DNA of 64,000 nt from Helianthus annuus (GCF_002127325.2 NC_035433.2:125084088-125148087); one strand, 5' to 3'. Counted from the stretch's first letter, positions 1-9,990 are shown. Translations and numbers: made by a program. The notes: generated from the letters alone by a model not told the origin.

Positions 1-68
1 CGGATGCCGGATTCTTAAAAATCCAATATTTTACGCTACAAAAAAATCAGAAATTTTCGATAAAATAA

Positions 69-310
69 ATGCTACAAGCAAAAAACCCCCTTAAGGCATT
101 AGCTCTCGGTGCAAAATTCAGCCGCTATAGATGTTCTCGTTGCTTGATTTGTTTACTTTGCACAAAGTATCCCGGGTTAGATCTTGAAAGAAGATTCATT
201 CAAACTATTATTTTTGTGGCGTGTTGGGTTATGTGGAAAGCTAGAAATAATTGGATCTTCAACAAAGTGCCGATCAAGATAGACGAGTTGTGGTGATACT
301 AAATCCTTTA
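69..310 (+). pseudogene. Probable L1-type LINE fragment (end of reverse-transcriptase ORF)
   Basis: An open frame of 75 codons ends in a stop just after position 296. Its C-terminal half reads like the tail of plant L1-type LINE ORF2 or zf-RVT proteins: an aromatic stretch with CWVMWKARNNWIFN and then KVPIKIDELW. No catalytic reverse-transcriptase motif lies in the window, and the upstream part is cut by the window edge or decayed. I infer a 3' remnant of a LINE on the plus strand. The first 30 codons show no recognisable motif and may not belong to it. Confidence 0.4.
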
Positions 311-349
311 GTTTTCCTTGGATAAAAAAATATTCAAAGGTCGGATCTT

Positions 350-655
350 TAGGGGTTATTTGTTTACCTCTTAATGAGACTCTTAATAGTTCAAACCTCT
401 TACTGGTTCAACACTTAATGGTTCAGACTGTTTGTTTCATGAGCAGATATCTAAATGGTTCAGACATTTGTCTCTGAATGGTTAAGCATTATACAAAGTC
501 TGAATGGTTAAGACCTCTAATCTGAATTGGTCAGGCATTTGCCTTTGAACAGTTAAGCATTATACAGGCTCTTAATGGTTACTGGTTCAACACTTAATGG
601 TTCAGACCTTTTACTGGTTGAGCACTTAACCATTCAGATGTTGCCAAACAGCCCT
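350..655. mobile_element. Possible hAT-like MITE rich in an ATGGTTCAGAC word
   Basis: The words CTTAATGGTTCAGAC, AATGGTTAAG and AAGCATTATACA recur many times between 380 and 635. The right edge reads as the complement of CAGGGCTGTTTGGCAAC, which resembles many plant hAT MITE ends. The left edge (TAGGGGTTATTTGTTTAC) matches it only loosely, and I could not find a clean 8-bp target duplication. The assignment is tentative. Confidence 0.35.
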
Positions 656-1152
656 GTAGACTGGTATAGGCGGAAACATTTTGATGTTTAAGTTGTTCTT
701 GTTTGTTTTAGGCCGGGTCGTCTTTGTTAATAAAAGTTGCCGATCAAAAAGAGTTGTTAATGAAGTTTCTTGTGGTTGAAGAAATTTAGTAGAAAAGGGG
801 ATGAAATTTACGAAGAATACTAGCTTCTTTGACAAGTTCCTAAATTACTAAATCTAAAACTTGCTCTACAAGCTCTTAACGCGGATAGCACAAGTCAACG
901 GGTCTGTTTAGACCCACCAGCATTGTGATTACTGCCGTCACGTGTTATGACCTATGATACGAGATGTGTATTTTACGGTTGTTTACTTGCTTTTATGTTT
1001 TTAAGTTGACCATATTATATGAATATAAATATTAACGACCTGGTATTATGTGAAAACTTATTGGATACGATACCTATTGTAATAATAAATTATGTGTTAT
1101 GGTTGGTTTGTAATATAATAATGTATGTGATGTTTCCTGATGTTTGGTTTCA
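656..1152. other. AT-rich intergenic sequence, nothing recognised
   Basis: There is no coding frame, RNA gene or clear repeat that I can support here. The sequence is ordinary AT-rich plant intergenic DNA between two small elements. Confidence 0.6.
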
Positions 1153-1161
1153 TAAAAAATA

Positions 1162-1490
1162 GAGTTAATTAAATAGTTAGTCCCTGTGGTTTACACAAAA
1201 TAAAATACTTAGGTACTAATAGTTTAAAATCACCTTTTAGGGTATTAAATTTTCATTTTGTAACGTTTGTAGGTATTAACTTCTAGGGTATTAACATAGA
1301 TAGTCCCTGTGGTTTGCACAAAATAACATACTTAGTTACTGATAGAATCTGATTTTAAACCTACAAATAACGTTAATACCTCCAAACGTTACAAAGTGAA
1401 AAGTTAATACCCTAGATAGTGATTTTAAACTATTAGTACCAAAGTATGTTACTTTGTGCAAACCACGGGGACTAACTATGCAATTAACTC
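1162..1490. mobile_element. MULE-type MITE with perfect 9-bp target duplication
   Basis: The 329-bp element is almost entirely palindromic. It begins GAGTTAATTAAATAGTTAG and ends with the near-complement, with terminal arms of roughly 70 bp. The same 9 bases, TAAAAAATA, flank it at 1153-1161 and 1491-1499. A 9-bp duplication with long terminal inverted repeats is the mark of Mutator-like elements. The arms carry the AGTCCCTGTGGTTTG word seen in other foldback elements of this window, and the centre holds a second copy of that word. No coding capacity is present. Confidence 0.85.
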
Positions 1491-1608
1491 TAAAAAATAT
1501 ATGTAATGTTTGGTTTATAAAGTAATTATATTGATTATTGAAAAAAAAAAGCAGAGGAAAAAAAAACTCACCTTGTGTTTCATTGGTTTATGTCATTATT
1601 TACAGAGA

Positions 1609-2306
1609 TCTATTCTAATCTAACTTATAATAAAAAACTCCAAATAATGTTACATGACATTCTCTCCTTCAACCTCATAAATTTAATTTATATTTGTTTA
1701 ATAAATTTCTTTTATTATTAATATTAATTAATAACCGATATATAGATATTACGTATTTTTATCTTTATCTTTATCTAGAATTAATAAATAACTTTAATTT
1801 TGTAATTTAGACCCTTTGTTTTTTTTACTTTTAACCCAAAGTTTTTTATCTTTTGCAATTTAATCCCAACTCTTTTTTTATTTTCAATTTGGTCCACCAT
1901 ACTTTTCATCTCTCCTAAGTTTTTCGTTTCGTTCTAAATTTGTGAGTTAACGCACCGCAACGTGTGTGTGGGGTTCAACATTTTTTCGTATATTTTTTTC
2001 CCGTTTGACTGGCCCATCGCGTCACATCTATCTTTATGCGCTTGACAAGTTCGTCCAACACGCGGGTCCTGGATGGACTTAGTTATTTTATTCTCTATTT
2101 TACGTTTCGGTTTAGTTTCTCAGCAACGAGCGTGCATGATTCAAAGATTTTACATCTGCTTTTCGCTCGGCGTTATTTTTTTCCCGTTTTTATTTATTTT
2201 GTTTTTACGAGCTTTTCCGGTGTTGGAGGTCGCTGACAATGGTATAGTATTGCTACTACTTAACACAGTTTTATGATAACCGCTGCAACACAGGGGCTTA
2301 ATCTAG
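1609..2306 (+). mobile_element. Helitron-like non-autonomous element, copy 1
   Basis: The sequence starts TCTATTCTAATC after an A and ends in CTAG followed by T, as expected for a Helitron inserted between A and T. Just before the end is a short CTGCAAC...CAG hairpin-like segment (about 2283-2293). A diverged copy of nearly the whole unit lies at 6622-7311, which supports a mobile unit. No Rep/helicase is encoded. The small ORFs inside are not conserved between the copies and look accidental. Confidence 0.6.
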
Positions 2307-2498
2307 TGTTAATTAATATTAGTACAAACATTATGCACACATGTGACATGTGAAAGGTTAAAGAGTTTTTAGACTTTTGATAGTTATGATAAAAGCCTAT
2401 TTATAACACACTCCTAGTATCCAACACTAACAAGGAATATGTTTTTATCAAAATATTATTATATTTTAGATTGTTAATATCATGCTACATTACAAATA

Positions 2499-2796
2499 GA
2501 GTAAATTACGTTTTTGGCCCCTGTGGTTATATTGTTTTTACTATATTAGCCCAAAATAAGAATTTTTAACATATCTGCCCCTATGGTCTCTATAACTAAC
2601 CATTTTGGCCCCTAAGTCTAGAGATCATGGGGGCCAAAATGGTTAGTTATAGAGACCATGGGGGCTAAAATGGTTATACTTAGGGGCCAAAATGGTTAGT
2701 TATAGAGACCATGGGGGCAGATATGTTAAAAATTCTTATTTTGGGCTAATATAGTAAAAGTGATATAACCACAGGGGCCAAAAACGTAATTTACTC
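2499..2796. mobile_element. MULE-type palindromic MITE with perfect 9-bp target duplication
   Basis: The 298-bp element runs from GAGTAAATTACGTTTTTGGC to its complement, with arms of about 130 bp, so the single strand can fold almost end to end. TTACAAATA occurs immediately on both sides (2490-2498 and 2797-2805), a 9-bp duplication typical of Mutator-like transposition. The centre holds three near copies of a GGGGGCCAAAATGGTTAG word. It is non-coding. Confidence 0.88.
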
Positions 2797-2805
2797 TTAC
2801 AAATA

Positions 2806-3489
2806 TTTATTTGATATTTCATAACCAGTTTTGAATCACCTCCTATTTGTTAAGTTATTTTGCCTTGTTGAAAAACTTGATAAGAATAAATCTATTTTAG
2901 AGAACTTAGTGAAGGGTAGGGAAATAAAGTGTAATATGTACATTACTAGTTTTTGACCGTATCGCGTTGCGGGCCACTAGACTGAATATTTCTCTCTTAA
3001 CATGTATGTCTGTGTTTTTGGTTACTTGTATATACTACTCATAACCAATTAAACTAAAAAACTATCATACTTTTGCTTAAAAGAAAAACTAAAACGATGG
3101 AAAAACTATAATTTTAAACTGGGAGCAAAATTATAATTTTTCAGGACAAATGAACGTGTATCGGGCAACCGCCTGACACTAATAAAAATTACACCGAGTC
3201 AACCAATTAAAACAAAACACTACTATAGTTTTGTCAAAAAAAAATTAAAACGATGACATGACTATAAGAGGCAAAATCGTAATTTGATATAAAAAACAAA
3301 AATAATGGCAAAACTTTAAATTTGAACTGAGGGCAAAATTGTAATTTGGCTGGGAGAAAAAAAAACAAAACAGATAGCAGAACTGTAAATTTAAACGAGA
3401 CAAAATCGTAATTTTGGTTAAACCAATAAGGAAGTGCCAGACAACTGCTTGACACTATTCCCTACCATGTAGTTTGTAGTATATATTAA
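2806..3489. other. Imperfect direct repeats, unclassified
   Basis: Two related blocks (about 3040-3190 and 3200-3470) share the order: ACCAATTAAA, AAACGATG, TAATTTTAAACTGGGAGCAAAATTATAA-like words, then a GGCAACCGCCTGACACTA or GACAACTGCTTGACACTA end. This looks like a diverged tandem or repeated insertion, perhaps of a Helitron or other non-coding element. I cannot classify it further. Confidence 0.4.
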
Positions 3490-3954
3490 TTAATGTAAGA
3501 GAAAAATGCAATGTGCGTCCCTGTGGTATGTCCCAAACATCAACTTGAGCCCCTAAAAATAATTTTTTGCATTTTGAGCCCCTGTGGTATTAATTTAATA
3601 ACAGTATGAGTCCCTGCCGTCAGTCTTCCGTCAGTTTGACCGTTTGCCAGTTGTGAAAAGTCCATAATACCCCCCCACCCTTTAATATCTATACTTAAAG
3701 CAGACCAGTTTCATTATCATCATCAACAGTCGCTCCCAACTCCCAATATCATCATCATCAACAGCTCTCCTCTCCCAACTCCCCAGATCATCATCATCAT
3801 CTTCATCGAAGAGATCAACTTCATCGATCAGGTCATCTTCATCATCTTCATCGAACATCGAACGGATCATCTTCATCTTCATCGAACAGATCAGGTTCAT
3901 CTTCATCCTCATATTGGTCATTCGATGTGTTTATGTGTTTATATTGTGAAAAAA

Positions 3955-4770
3955 CAGAGGGTTGATTCTGGGTTTGATTTTGGGTTACATTCGATGAAAA
4001 ACAGAGGGTGAAAAACAGATTTTGGGTTTGATTTTGGGTTGATTCTGGGTTTGATTTTGGGTTTGATTTTGAATGTGTTTATATTGTGAAAAAACAGAGG
4101 GTTGATTCTGGGTTGATTTTGGGTTACATTCGATGAAAAACAAAGGGTGAAAAACAGATTTTGGGTATGATTTTGGGTTGATTCTGGGTTTGAATATTGG
4201 GTTTGATTTTGAATGTGTTTATATTGTGAAAAACAGAGGGTGAAAAACATAGGGTTGATTTTCGGTGAAAAACAGAGGGTTTGATTCGATGATTTGGGTT
4301 CCTCATATTAAGAACTGATCAGATCAGTTTCGGATTGAATGTGTTCCTCATTTTGATTTTTGTTTTTTGTTTGATTCGATGATAACAGTTATTTGGGTAT
4401 TTTGGTTTTGATTTGATGATTTGAATGTGTTATTTGGGGGGTTGAATGTGTTTTTGTTTTGATTCTTGTGGGTTTTGATTCTTGTGGGTTTAGGGTTTAG
4501 GGTATCCTCATTTGAATGTGTTTTGGTTTTTGATGCTGGTTTGAATGTTTTTGTTGTATCGAATCAGTTTCGGATTGAATGTGTTCCTCGTTTGAATGTG
4601 TTTTGGTTTTGATGCTGGTTTGAATGTTTTTGTTGTATCGGATCAGTTTCGGATTGAATGTGTTCCTCGTTTGAATGTGTTTTGGTTTTGATTCTGGTTT
4701 GAATGTTTTTGTTGTATCGGATCAGTTTTGGATTGAATGTGTTCCTCATTTGAATGTGTTTTGTTGTACA
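3955..4770 (+). repeat. T/G-rich minisatellite-like tract inside the MULE
   Basis: Words such as TTGGGTTTGATTTTGGGTTG and GGGTGAAAAACAGA recur through 3955-4300. Between about 4510 and 4760 a unit of about 85 bp repeats three to four times, containing TTTGAATGTGTTTTGGTTTTG and GGATCAGTTTCGGATTGAAT. The minus-strand ORFs over it are by-products of the repeat. The tract ends in a pyrimidine-rich stretch and CAG at 4769-4771, which resembles the 3' end of a plant intron. Confidence 0.6.
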
Positions 4771-4772
4771 GA

Positions 4773-4871
4773 ATGGCTGTGGACGTAAAGATACTACGCA
4801 AAACACCAACTACAAAGGCGAGAACACTTGACAACCTCCTAGAAGATGGCGCGGTGCACATAAGGAAGTGA
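4773..4871 (+). CDS. Short ORF, candidate captured exon fragment (32 aa)
   Basis: ATG at 4773 opens a 32-codon frame to TGA at 4869-4871. The peptide begins MAVDVKILRKTPTTKARTL and is mixed-composition and basic, unlike the repetitive DNA on both sides. The ATG lies one base after TTTTGTTGTACAG, a good plant 3' splice site. This suggests the second exon of a host gene carried in by the MULE, with a T-rich intron before it. The frame ends just before the tandem palindromes at 4879, so it is probably truncated. I do not recognise the protein. It could also be a chance frame. Confidence 0.35.
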   Translation: MAVDVKILRKTPTTKARTLDNLLEDGAVHIRK

Positions 4872-4878
4872 TTGATAT

Positions 4879-5045
4879 TAATGAATACAACCCCAGTGGT
4901 AGATACGTAATTAGCGAGATCTGGAATTTCATATCTACCACTTGGGTTATATTCATTCATATGAATGAATATAACCCCAGTGGCAGATATGTAATTAGCG
5001 AGCTCTGGAATTTCATATCTGCCACTGGGGTTATATTCATTCATA
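4879..5045. repeat. Two tandem imperfect palindromes of about 85 bp
   Basis: Unit 1 (4879-4959) and unit 2 (4960-5045) each run from ATGAATA(TA)CAACCCCAGTGG through a central loop containing TAATTAGCGAGATCTGGAA to the complement CCACTTGGGTTATATTCATT. Each unit alone can fold into a long hairpin, and the pair is a direct tandem. A further single arm, ATGAATGAATATAACCC, occurs near 5187. This may be a tiny MITE that duplicated in place. Confidence 0.7.
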
Positions 5046-5592
5046 TCTGCTACATTCCGAAGTGCACCCGTCAGTAAAGATCCACAATTGCTTGTGGATC
5101 TTTGACGTTTTGTCTCTGTATTGTATGTTTCGGTCTTTTGTTATCGAGTCTGTACGTTACGGTCTTTTGTTATCGAGAATTTTATTATGAATGAATATAA
5201 CCCAATTGCTTGTGGATCTTTGATATATATAGGATACATTTAATTATTATATTGCATTTATTTAAAAAGAGTTAATTATTAGATTGCATTTTTTAAAAAA
5301 ATAAAAGAGTTAATTTAATTTGAATTATTAGATTTCTTAAGAAAAAAGCAAAAAATGAATTTAGGGGCTCAGGTTGATATTTCACTCATATCATAGGGAC
5401 GCAAAGTGTTATTAATATATGTCAAAAGACGGTCTTACCCCTGCCTCAAACAGTCAAACTGACGGCAGGGACTCAAAGTGTTATGAATTTATAAGGTCAG
5501 GGGCTCAAACATCCAAAAATTTAATTTAGGGGCTCAGGTTGATGTTTAAGACATACCACAGGGACGCAAATTACATTTTTCTCTTAATATAA

Positions 5593-6618
5593 ATTTCCTT
5601 CATTATAATGTGAAATCTAATCTTTAAGAGATGAAAACCAATCTGTGCAGGGGGAACCTACCTTTTGGTCAGTGTGAGCGGGGATGCTAGGTCCAAACAC
5701 CCCGAATCTAATTTCACACCATTAAACACCACCAAACAGCCGTTCGACGTATATTTAAGGGCCGTTGGAAATTTAGTGAGCTATGATTTTACATAAAAAA
5801 AACTTAGACGTTTGATTCAACCTCAAACGGTCGTTTGAAAAGGTTGTGAATACAAATTTTAGGGATATGTGTCACAAACTACAAAATGTTAATTAGCCAA
5901 TTATTTGACGACATTGAACTTAACCTGATGGAGATGTACGGATGAGACAGACGAGTTGTCGTCGGTGCCGTCGTGACCATTTAGTAGGAAACAGTTGGCA
6001 TCAAATGTTACTACTAAAAGATATATCTATTTATATAAAATAATAACTGTGAATAATAATATTCTCGTTAAATAATAAAACTATGTATACTATAACATTA
6101 CATTCTCCAGCTTGCAACATAAATGTTTGTCCTTATCAGTTTGGAAGACAAACTTTAACACACCAATCAAGAAAAGGTTTTTTATTCAATTTTATATTTA
6201 AGAATCAGTTTCTTTATTATATAAGTTTTATCTAACTTAGGGTGTAAGGAGTGGTTAAACACTTTGGAGTGGCAAACTAAAAAATCAACCAATGAGAGTG
6301 TGCCACGTCAATCAGTGAAAAGTGTTTAAACTTTGGTGAAAAATGTTGGTAATGGTTTAAACACTTGGTGAAGTGGTAAACTTTTTTTTTAAAAAAAAGA
6401 AAAAGATGTGATTGGTTAAGAGATGGCATGGACCCCACCCCACAAAACCCTCTCTCTCATACACTCACTCTCTCTCTCCTGCTCCCTCTCTCTCTCTCTT
6501 CTTTCCCGAATCGGCATCCTGTCCCCGATTTGTTTCCTTTGCCGCGTCCCAAAATCTTCGGCGGCGGTGTTTGCCGATCGGCAAACACGTTTGCCGACCG
6601 TTGCCGAGTCCCACACCG
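5593..6618. other. Intergenic sequence, mostly unassigned
   Basis: No gene is supported. Between about 6240 and 6440 the words TGGTTAAACACTTTGG, TGGTTTAAACACTTGGTG and GTGATTGGTTAAGAGATGGCATGG suggest another eroded MITE. A CT-rich microsatellite follows at about 6450-6505. Overlapping ORFs at 6412-6654 on both strands come from the CT tract and are not credible genes. Confidence 0.5.
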
Positions 6619-6621
6619 TAT

Positions 6622-7311
6622 ACCCTTATAATAAAACACTCTAAATAATGCCAAATGACATTTTCTCCTTCAACCTCATAAATTTTATTTATATTTGTTT
6701 AATAATTTTTTAATATTAATATTAATTAATAACCAATATATAGATATCACTTATTTGTATCCTTATCTAAAATTAATAAATAATTTCAATTTTGTAATTT
6801 AGACCCTTTGTTTTTTTTTTTTTTTTTTTTACTTTTAACACAAAGTTTTTCATCTTTTACAAATAATCACAACTCTGTTATTTTCAAAATTGGTCCACCA
6901 TACTTTTCATCTTTCCCAAGTTTTTCGTTTCGTTCTAACTTTTGTAAGTTAAGGCACCGCAACACAACGTGCGTTGTGGTTCAACATTTTTTCGTATATT
7001 TTTTCCCGTTTGACTGGCCCGTCGCGTCACATCTATTTTTCTGTGTTTGACAAGTTCATCCAACACGCGGGTTCTGGATGGACTTAGTTATTTTTTTCTA
7101 TGTTTTACGTTTCGGTTTAATTTCTCAGCAACGAGCGTGCGGAATTCAAAGATTTTACGTCTGCTTTTCGCTCGGCGTTATTTTTTTCCGTTTTTATATA
7201 TGTTGTTATTACGAGTTTTTACGGTGTTGGTGGTCGTTGACAATGGTATAGTATTTCTACTACTTAACATAGTTTTATGACAAACGCTGCAACGCAGGGA
7301 CTTAATACTAG
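6622..7311 (+). mobile_element. Helitron-like non-autonomous element, copy 2
   Basis: The unit aligns by eye along its length with 1609-2306: TATAATAAA at the left, a TAATTTTGTAATTTAGACCC block, a CCCGTTTGACTGGCCC block, and a GACAATGGTATAGTATT block near the end. It finishes AACGCTGCAACGCAGGGAC then TTAATACTAG followed by T, with the CTGC/GCAG hairpin that Helitrons place just inside a CTRR end. The exact left end is uncertain. A long T run at about 6809-6829 is specific to this copy. Confidence 0.6.
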
Positions 7312-7749
7312 TTTATTATAATAACAAAATCTATTAATGAAAATGCAGAATTATTTATAATCAATTTCTTATATTACGTTGTTTTATTATCGATTAAGTT
7401 ATTCATTATTATTATTATAAATATTAAAAAGCAACTTCCATGAATAATAATTCAACCAATAATTTTTTTAATAATGTTTCATTTATTGTTTAATGTGTTT
7501 TTCTCTAATAATTTATGTTTGATGAATGTGGTGGTGGTCTATAGACAAAGATAACTTTTAAACATATGTGTTTGAGAGGGAGAACTTTGGTTTAAGTTCC
7601 ACAGATAACATTGTTAAAAGAAATTCCTCGTTCAATTTTTTTAATGTTTGTTAACGTTTAAAAACGGATAAATTACATGGTTGGTAGTTGTGGTTTACAC
7701 ATTTTGTGATTTTTATACCTGTGTATTGAAAATTATATAATTTGTACTA
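7312..7749. other. AT-rich intergenic sequence
   Basis: Nothing coding is visible. About 7670-7740 carries GGTAGTTGTGGTTTACACA, similar to the inner words of the MULE-type MITE at 1162, so an eroded copy may lie here. Confidence 0.5.
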
Positions 7750-7750
7750 G

Positions 7751-7949
7751 AGTAAACTGCCATTTTGGTCCCTGAGAGTTTGTCACTTTTGCCACTTTAG
7801 TTCAAACCTTTTGCATCTGGTCCCCTGTGGGTTCAGTTTTATTGTCATTTTGGTTCAAAGTGAAGTAAGGTCATATTTGTGTTATAAAAATCCTGCTATT
7901 TTGTTCTTTTTCTCATGGGTAAAATGGTCATTTTACATATACTTCTAAA
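7751..7949. repeat. Left arm of the outer inverted repeat
   Basis: This arm begins AGTAAACTGCCATTTTGGTC and is the reverse complement, with scattered changes, of about 22985-23172. The shared order is TTTTGCATCTGG, CAGTTTTATTGTC, TCATATTT, TTTTTCTCATGG and ATGGTCATTTTACATAT. The two arms face each other about 15 kb apart and enclose the nested elements between. The flanks TTTGTACTA and TTGGTACCC match at 6 of 9 positions, so a decayed 9-bp target duplication is possible but unproven. Confidence 0.65.

Positions 7950-7995
<46 letters not shown>
7950..7995. repeat. (TTA)n microsatellite
   Basis: About 15 uninterrupted TTA units lie directly against the ACA-repeat tail of the LINE remnant. Matching (ATT)n or (TAA)n tracts lie at the other edges of the nested elements. 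Confidence 0.9.
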
Positions 7996-7996
<1 letters not shown>

Positions 7997-8637
7997 AACA
8001 ACAACAACAACCATACCCAGTAAATCCCACAAATAGCAAAACTACTTATAGGGTCTGGGGAGGGTGGGATGTAGACAGACCTTGTCTCTATCCCTAGGGA
8101 TAGAGAGGCTGCTTCCAAAGAGACCCTCGGCTCCAAAACGAACAACATGCCAACACACCAAGTCAAACAATATAGAAATAACATACAACATCATTTGGAC
8201 ATAATATAATGTAAACAGGGAGCCACCAATACCAAGAAAGTGATCAGAGTGACATGATATAATGTAAATCATGTATAATAGCATACAACATCATTTGGAC
8301 ATAAACACCAGAAGGCAATTACTGGTAAAGTCAATTTAAGAATAAGAAAGACCTACACCCCTAAAAAACACCTAAGACCTTACTGCAATATCCTCTAGAA
8401 GTCCTTAACCCTAATCCTACGCCTCCACGAAGTCCTATCTTGGACCATGTCCTCAGAAAGATGCAACTCTAGTAAATCATGCCTAATCTGCTCATCCCAA
8501 GTCAGTTTGGGTCTGCCTCTTCCTCTCCTCCCCTCCATAGTAAGAGTTTCCACTACTCTAACTGGTGTCGTCGTTTGCCTCCGCTTCACATGCCCAAACC
8601 ATCTCAATCTCCCATCCTTAATCTTGTCCGATATACT
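7996..8637 (-). pseudogene. RTE-type LINE remnant, 3' part (split by element A)
   Basis: On the minus strand the frame ends at 8395-8397. Its C-terminal part contains ISDKIKDGRLRWFGHVKRR, a GRRGRGRPKLTW motif and TSWRRRIRV, which is the conserved C-terminal block of plant RTE-clade LINE proteins. The 3' UTR follows and ends in a short (TGT)n tail at 7996-8011, as is common in RTE elements. The upstream part of the same ORF continues on the far side of element A at 18878-19027, in frame once one copy of the 5-bp duplication is removed. The LINE is itself 5'-truncated, so it was inactive before element A arrived. Confidence 0.8.
8633..8637. other. Target-site duplication of element A, left (ATACT)
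   Basis: ATACT occurs here and again at 18878-18882, directly outside the TG and CA ends of element A. A 5-bp duplication is what Ty3/gypsy integrases make. Confidence 0.95.
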
Positions 8638-8925
8638 TGTGACAACCCGAAATCTAGAACCTTTCGTTGTAACTTGCTTGTACGTTATGTGACTAGTTAA
8701 AATGATAACGTGAACCTTTTTATGTGATAAGTGCTTTGTTATGTGTGCATTTGTATATATATGTGTACGTGTTTTATGTGAACCGAGAACCCAACCCGAG
8801 AACAAAGAACCCGACTCGAGACCATGAGGTCTCGAGTGGACTTGGGCCGAGAACCTAGTGGCCGGTTGGGCCTTTGGGCCGTGAACCCCCACTCGAAACC
8901 CACTAAGGGTGCACACTTGGAACTT

Positions 8926-8936
8926 GACTATATATA
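8926..8936 (+). promoter_or_regulatory. TATA box of element A 5' LTR
   Basis: CTATATATACACC lies about 290 bp into the LTR and is followed about 60-100 bp later by CT- and CA-rich sequence typical of a plant leader. It is the best TATA candidate in the LTR. The equivalent box in the right LTR is near 16580. Transcription probably starts about 30 bp downstream, which makes the R-U5 part over 2 kb long. Confidence 0.6.
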
Positions 8937-9729
8937 CACCACCTTAGTTAGTTTTTACCATTTGTTGAACATTAGAACACACACACACCCTCCTACTTCT
9001 CTCTCTAAACCTAAGAACACAAACACTTCATCATTCTTGGATCTTTGGACTTGGATCGGCTCACACACACACACCCGGCTTGGAAGCTTTTCACACACCC
9101 TCGAAACCCATAACCGGTTAGTATTTTTATGGTTGATTTTTGTTGTATTTTGTGATGTATGATAAAATGCATAAGATGATGTTTATTGTTAGTATTTCTT
9201 GATGATTATTGTTGAATGCTTAGTGATAATATGTTCATGATGAGTTTGTACTTGAATAAATGTATGACAAGATTATGTGATAATATGGTAGTTGAGTTAT
9301 GCATGATATTTGAAAAGAAATCGGTTCATGAATGATCTTGTTATGTGTGGAACTATGCATAAATGTTGATGTTGAAAATAGATTCATTGTATGTTAAAAA
9401 TGAATGATGAAATTAGGTTGCACTTGTGATGAAATCGGACCTATAGGGAAACCGAGTTGTATGTTATGCTAAGTGTCTTGATGATTATTCATAGTTGTGG
9501 TTGATATAAGTGTTGAAAATGTTATGAACTTGATGAATATGCTTTGAATATGTGAAGAACACTTTGAATGATAGTTGAAGATTGAAAACCCTTGTGATTT
9601 TGATCCATCTTTGACTAGTAACCTGATTAGGAAAACTGTTAGTGGAATGCTATTGGTAGTTTCCTGATTTGGGCCTGATTATATTGTACTAATGGGACTG
9701 ATACACCTGCATCAACACGTGAACTTGAA

Positions 9730-9990
9730 AACGACAGCTTACCGACTCGCAATCACCCGGTTGCGACTCGCAACCACAGCGTGATGACTCGAGACCACGC
9801 GGTTGCGACTCGCAACCATAACAGGACAAGCCGAAACCACAGGTTACGAGTCCCGTTGCGACTCGAGACCTTAGCATGATGAACCGAGACTACGGTTGCG
9901 ACACCGGTTGCGACTCGCAACCATCCATGATCAACACACAGCATGACTCGAGACCATGCTTGCGAGTCCGGTTGCGACTCGAGACCACAC
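9730..9990. repeat. Array of CpG-rich near-palindromic words in element A LTR
   Basis: GGTTGCGACTCGCAACC, which is itself palindromic, and variants such as GACTCGAGACCA and GTTGCGACTCGAGACC recur about ten times in 260 bp. The right LTR carries the same array at 17383-17643. Element D has the same kind of word at about 57825-58020. Confidence 0.8.

Larger units (their letters stand above)
3499..5583. mobile_element. Non-autonomous MULE (possible Pack-MULE), 2.1 kb
   Basis: The ends are inverted repeats: GAGAAAAATGCAATGTGCGT at 3499 pairs with the complement ending TTTTTCTC at 5583. Homology continues inward through the words GTCCCTGTGGTATGTC, CAACTTGAGCCCCTAAA and GACGGCAGGGACTC. The flanks TTAATGTAA (3490-3498) and TTAATATAA (5584-5592) match at 8 of 9 bases, consistent with an aged Mutator-type target duplication. 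No transposase is present. The interior has features of a captured gene piece: a T-rich intron-like stretch, an acceptor-like site and a short ORF at 4773, plus a pair of tandem palindromes. Confidence 0.7.

Noticed and set aside
3682..3921. Acidic Asp-rich minus-strand ORF
   Set aside because: It is the complement of an ATC/TTC-rich tract. The amino-acid repeat follows from the simple sequence.
4643..5044. Minus-strand 133-aa ORF with NPSGRYEI repeats
   Set aside because: It reads through the tandem palindromes and the T-rich repeat. The palindromes give similar frames on both strands, so it is not evidence of a gene.
6412..6654. Several overlapping ORFs on both strands
   Set aside because: They come from the CT microsatellite and have no conserved motif.
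7915..8097. ORF with poly-Leu and poly-Gln
   Set aside because: It is a translation of the (TTA)n and (ACA)n tracts at the LINE tail.
8395..8916. A continuous 173-aa minus-strand protein
   Set aside because: It is a chimera: the first part is LTR sequence of element A and only the last 80 or so residues belong to the LINE remnant.
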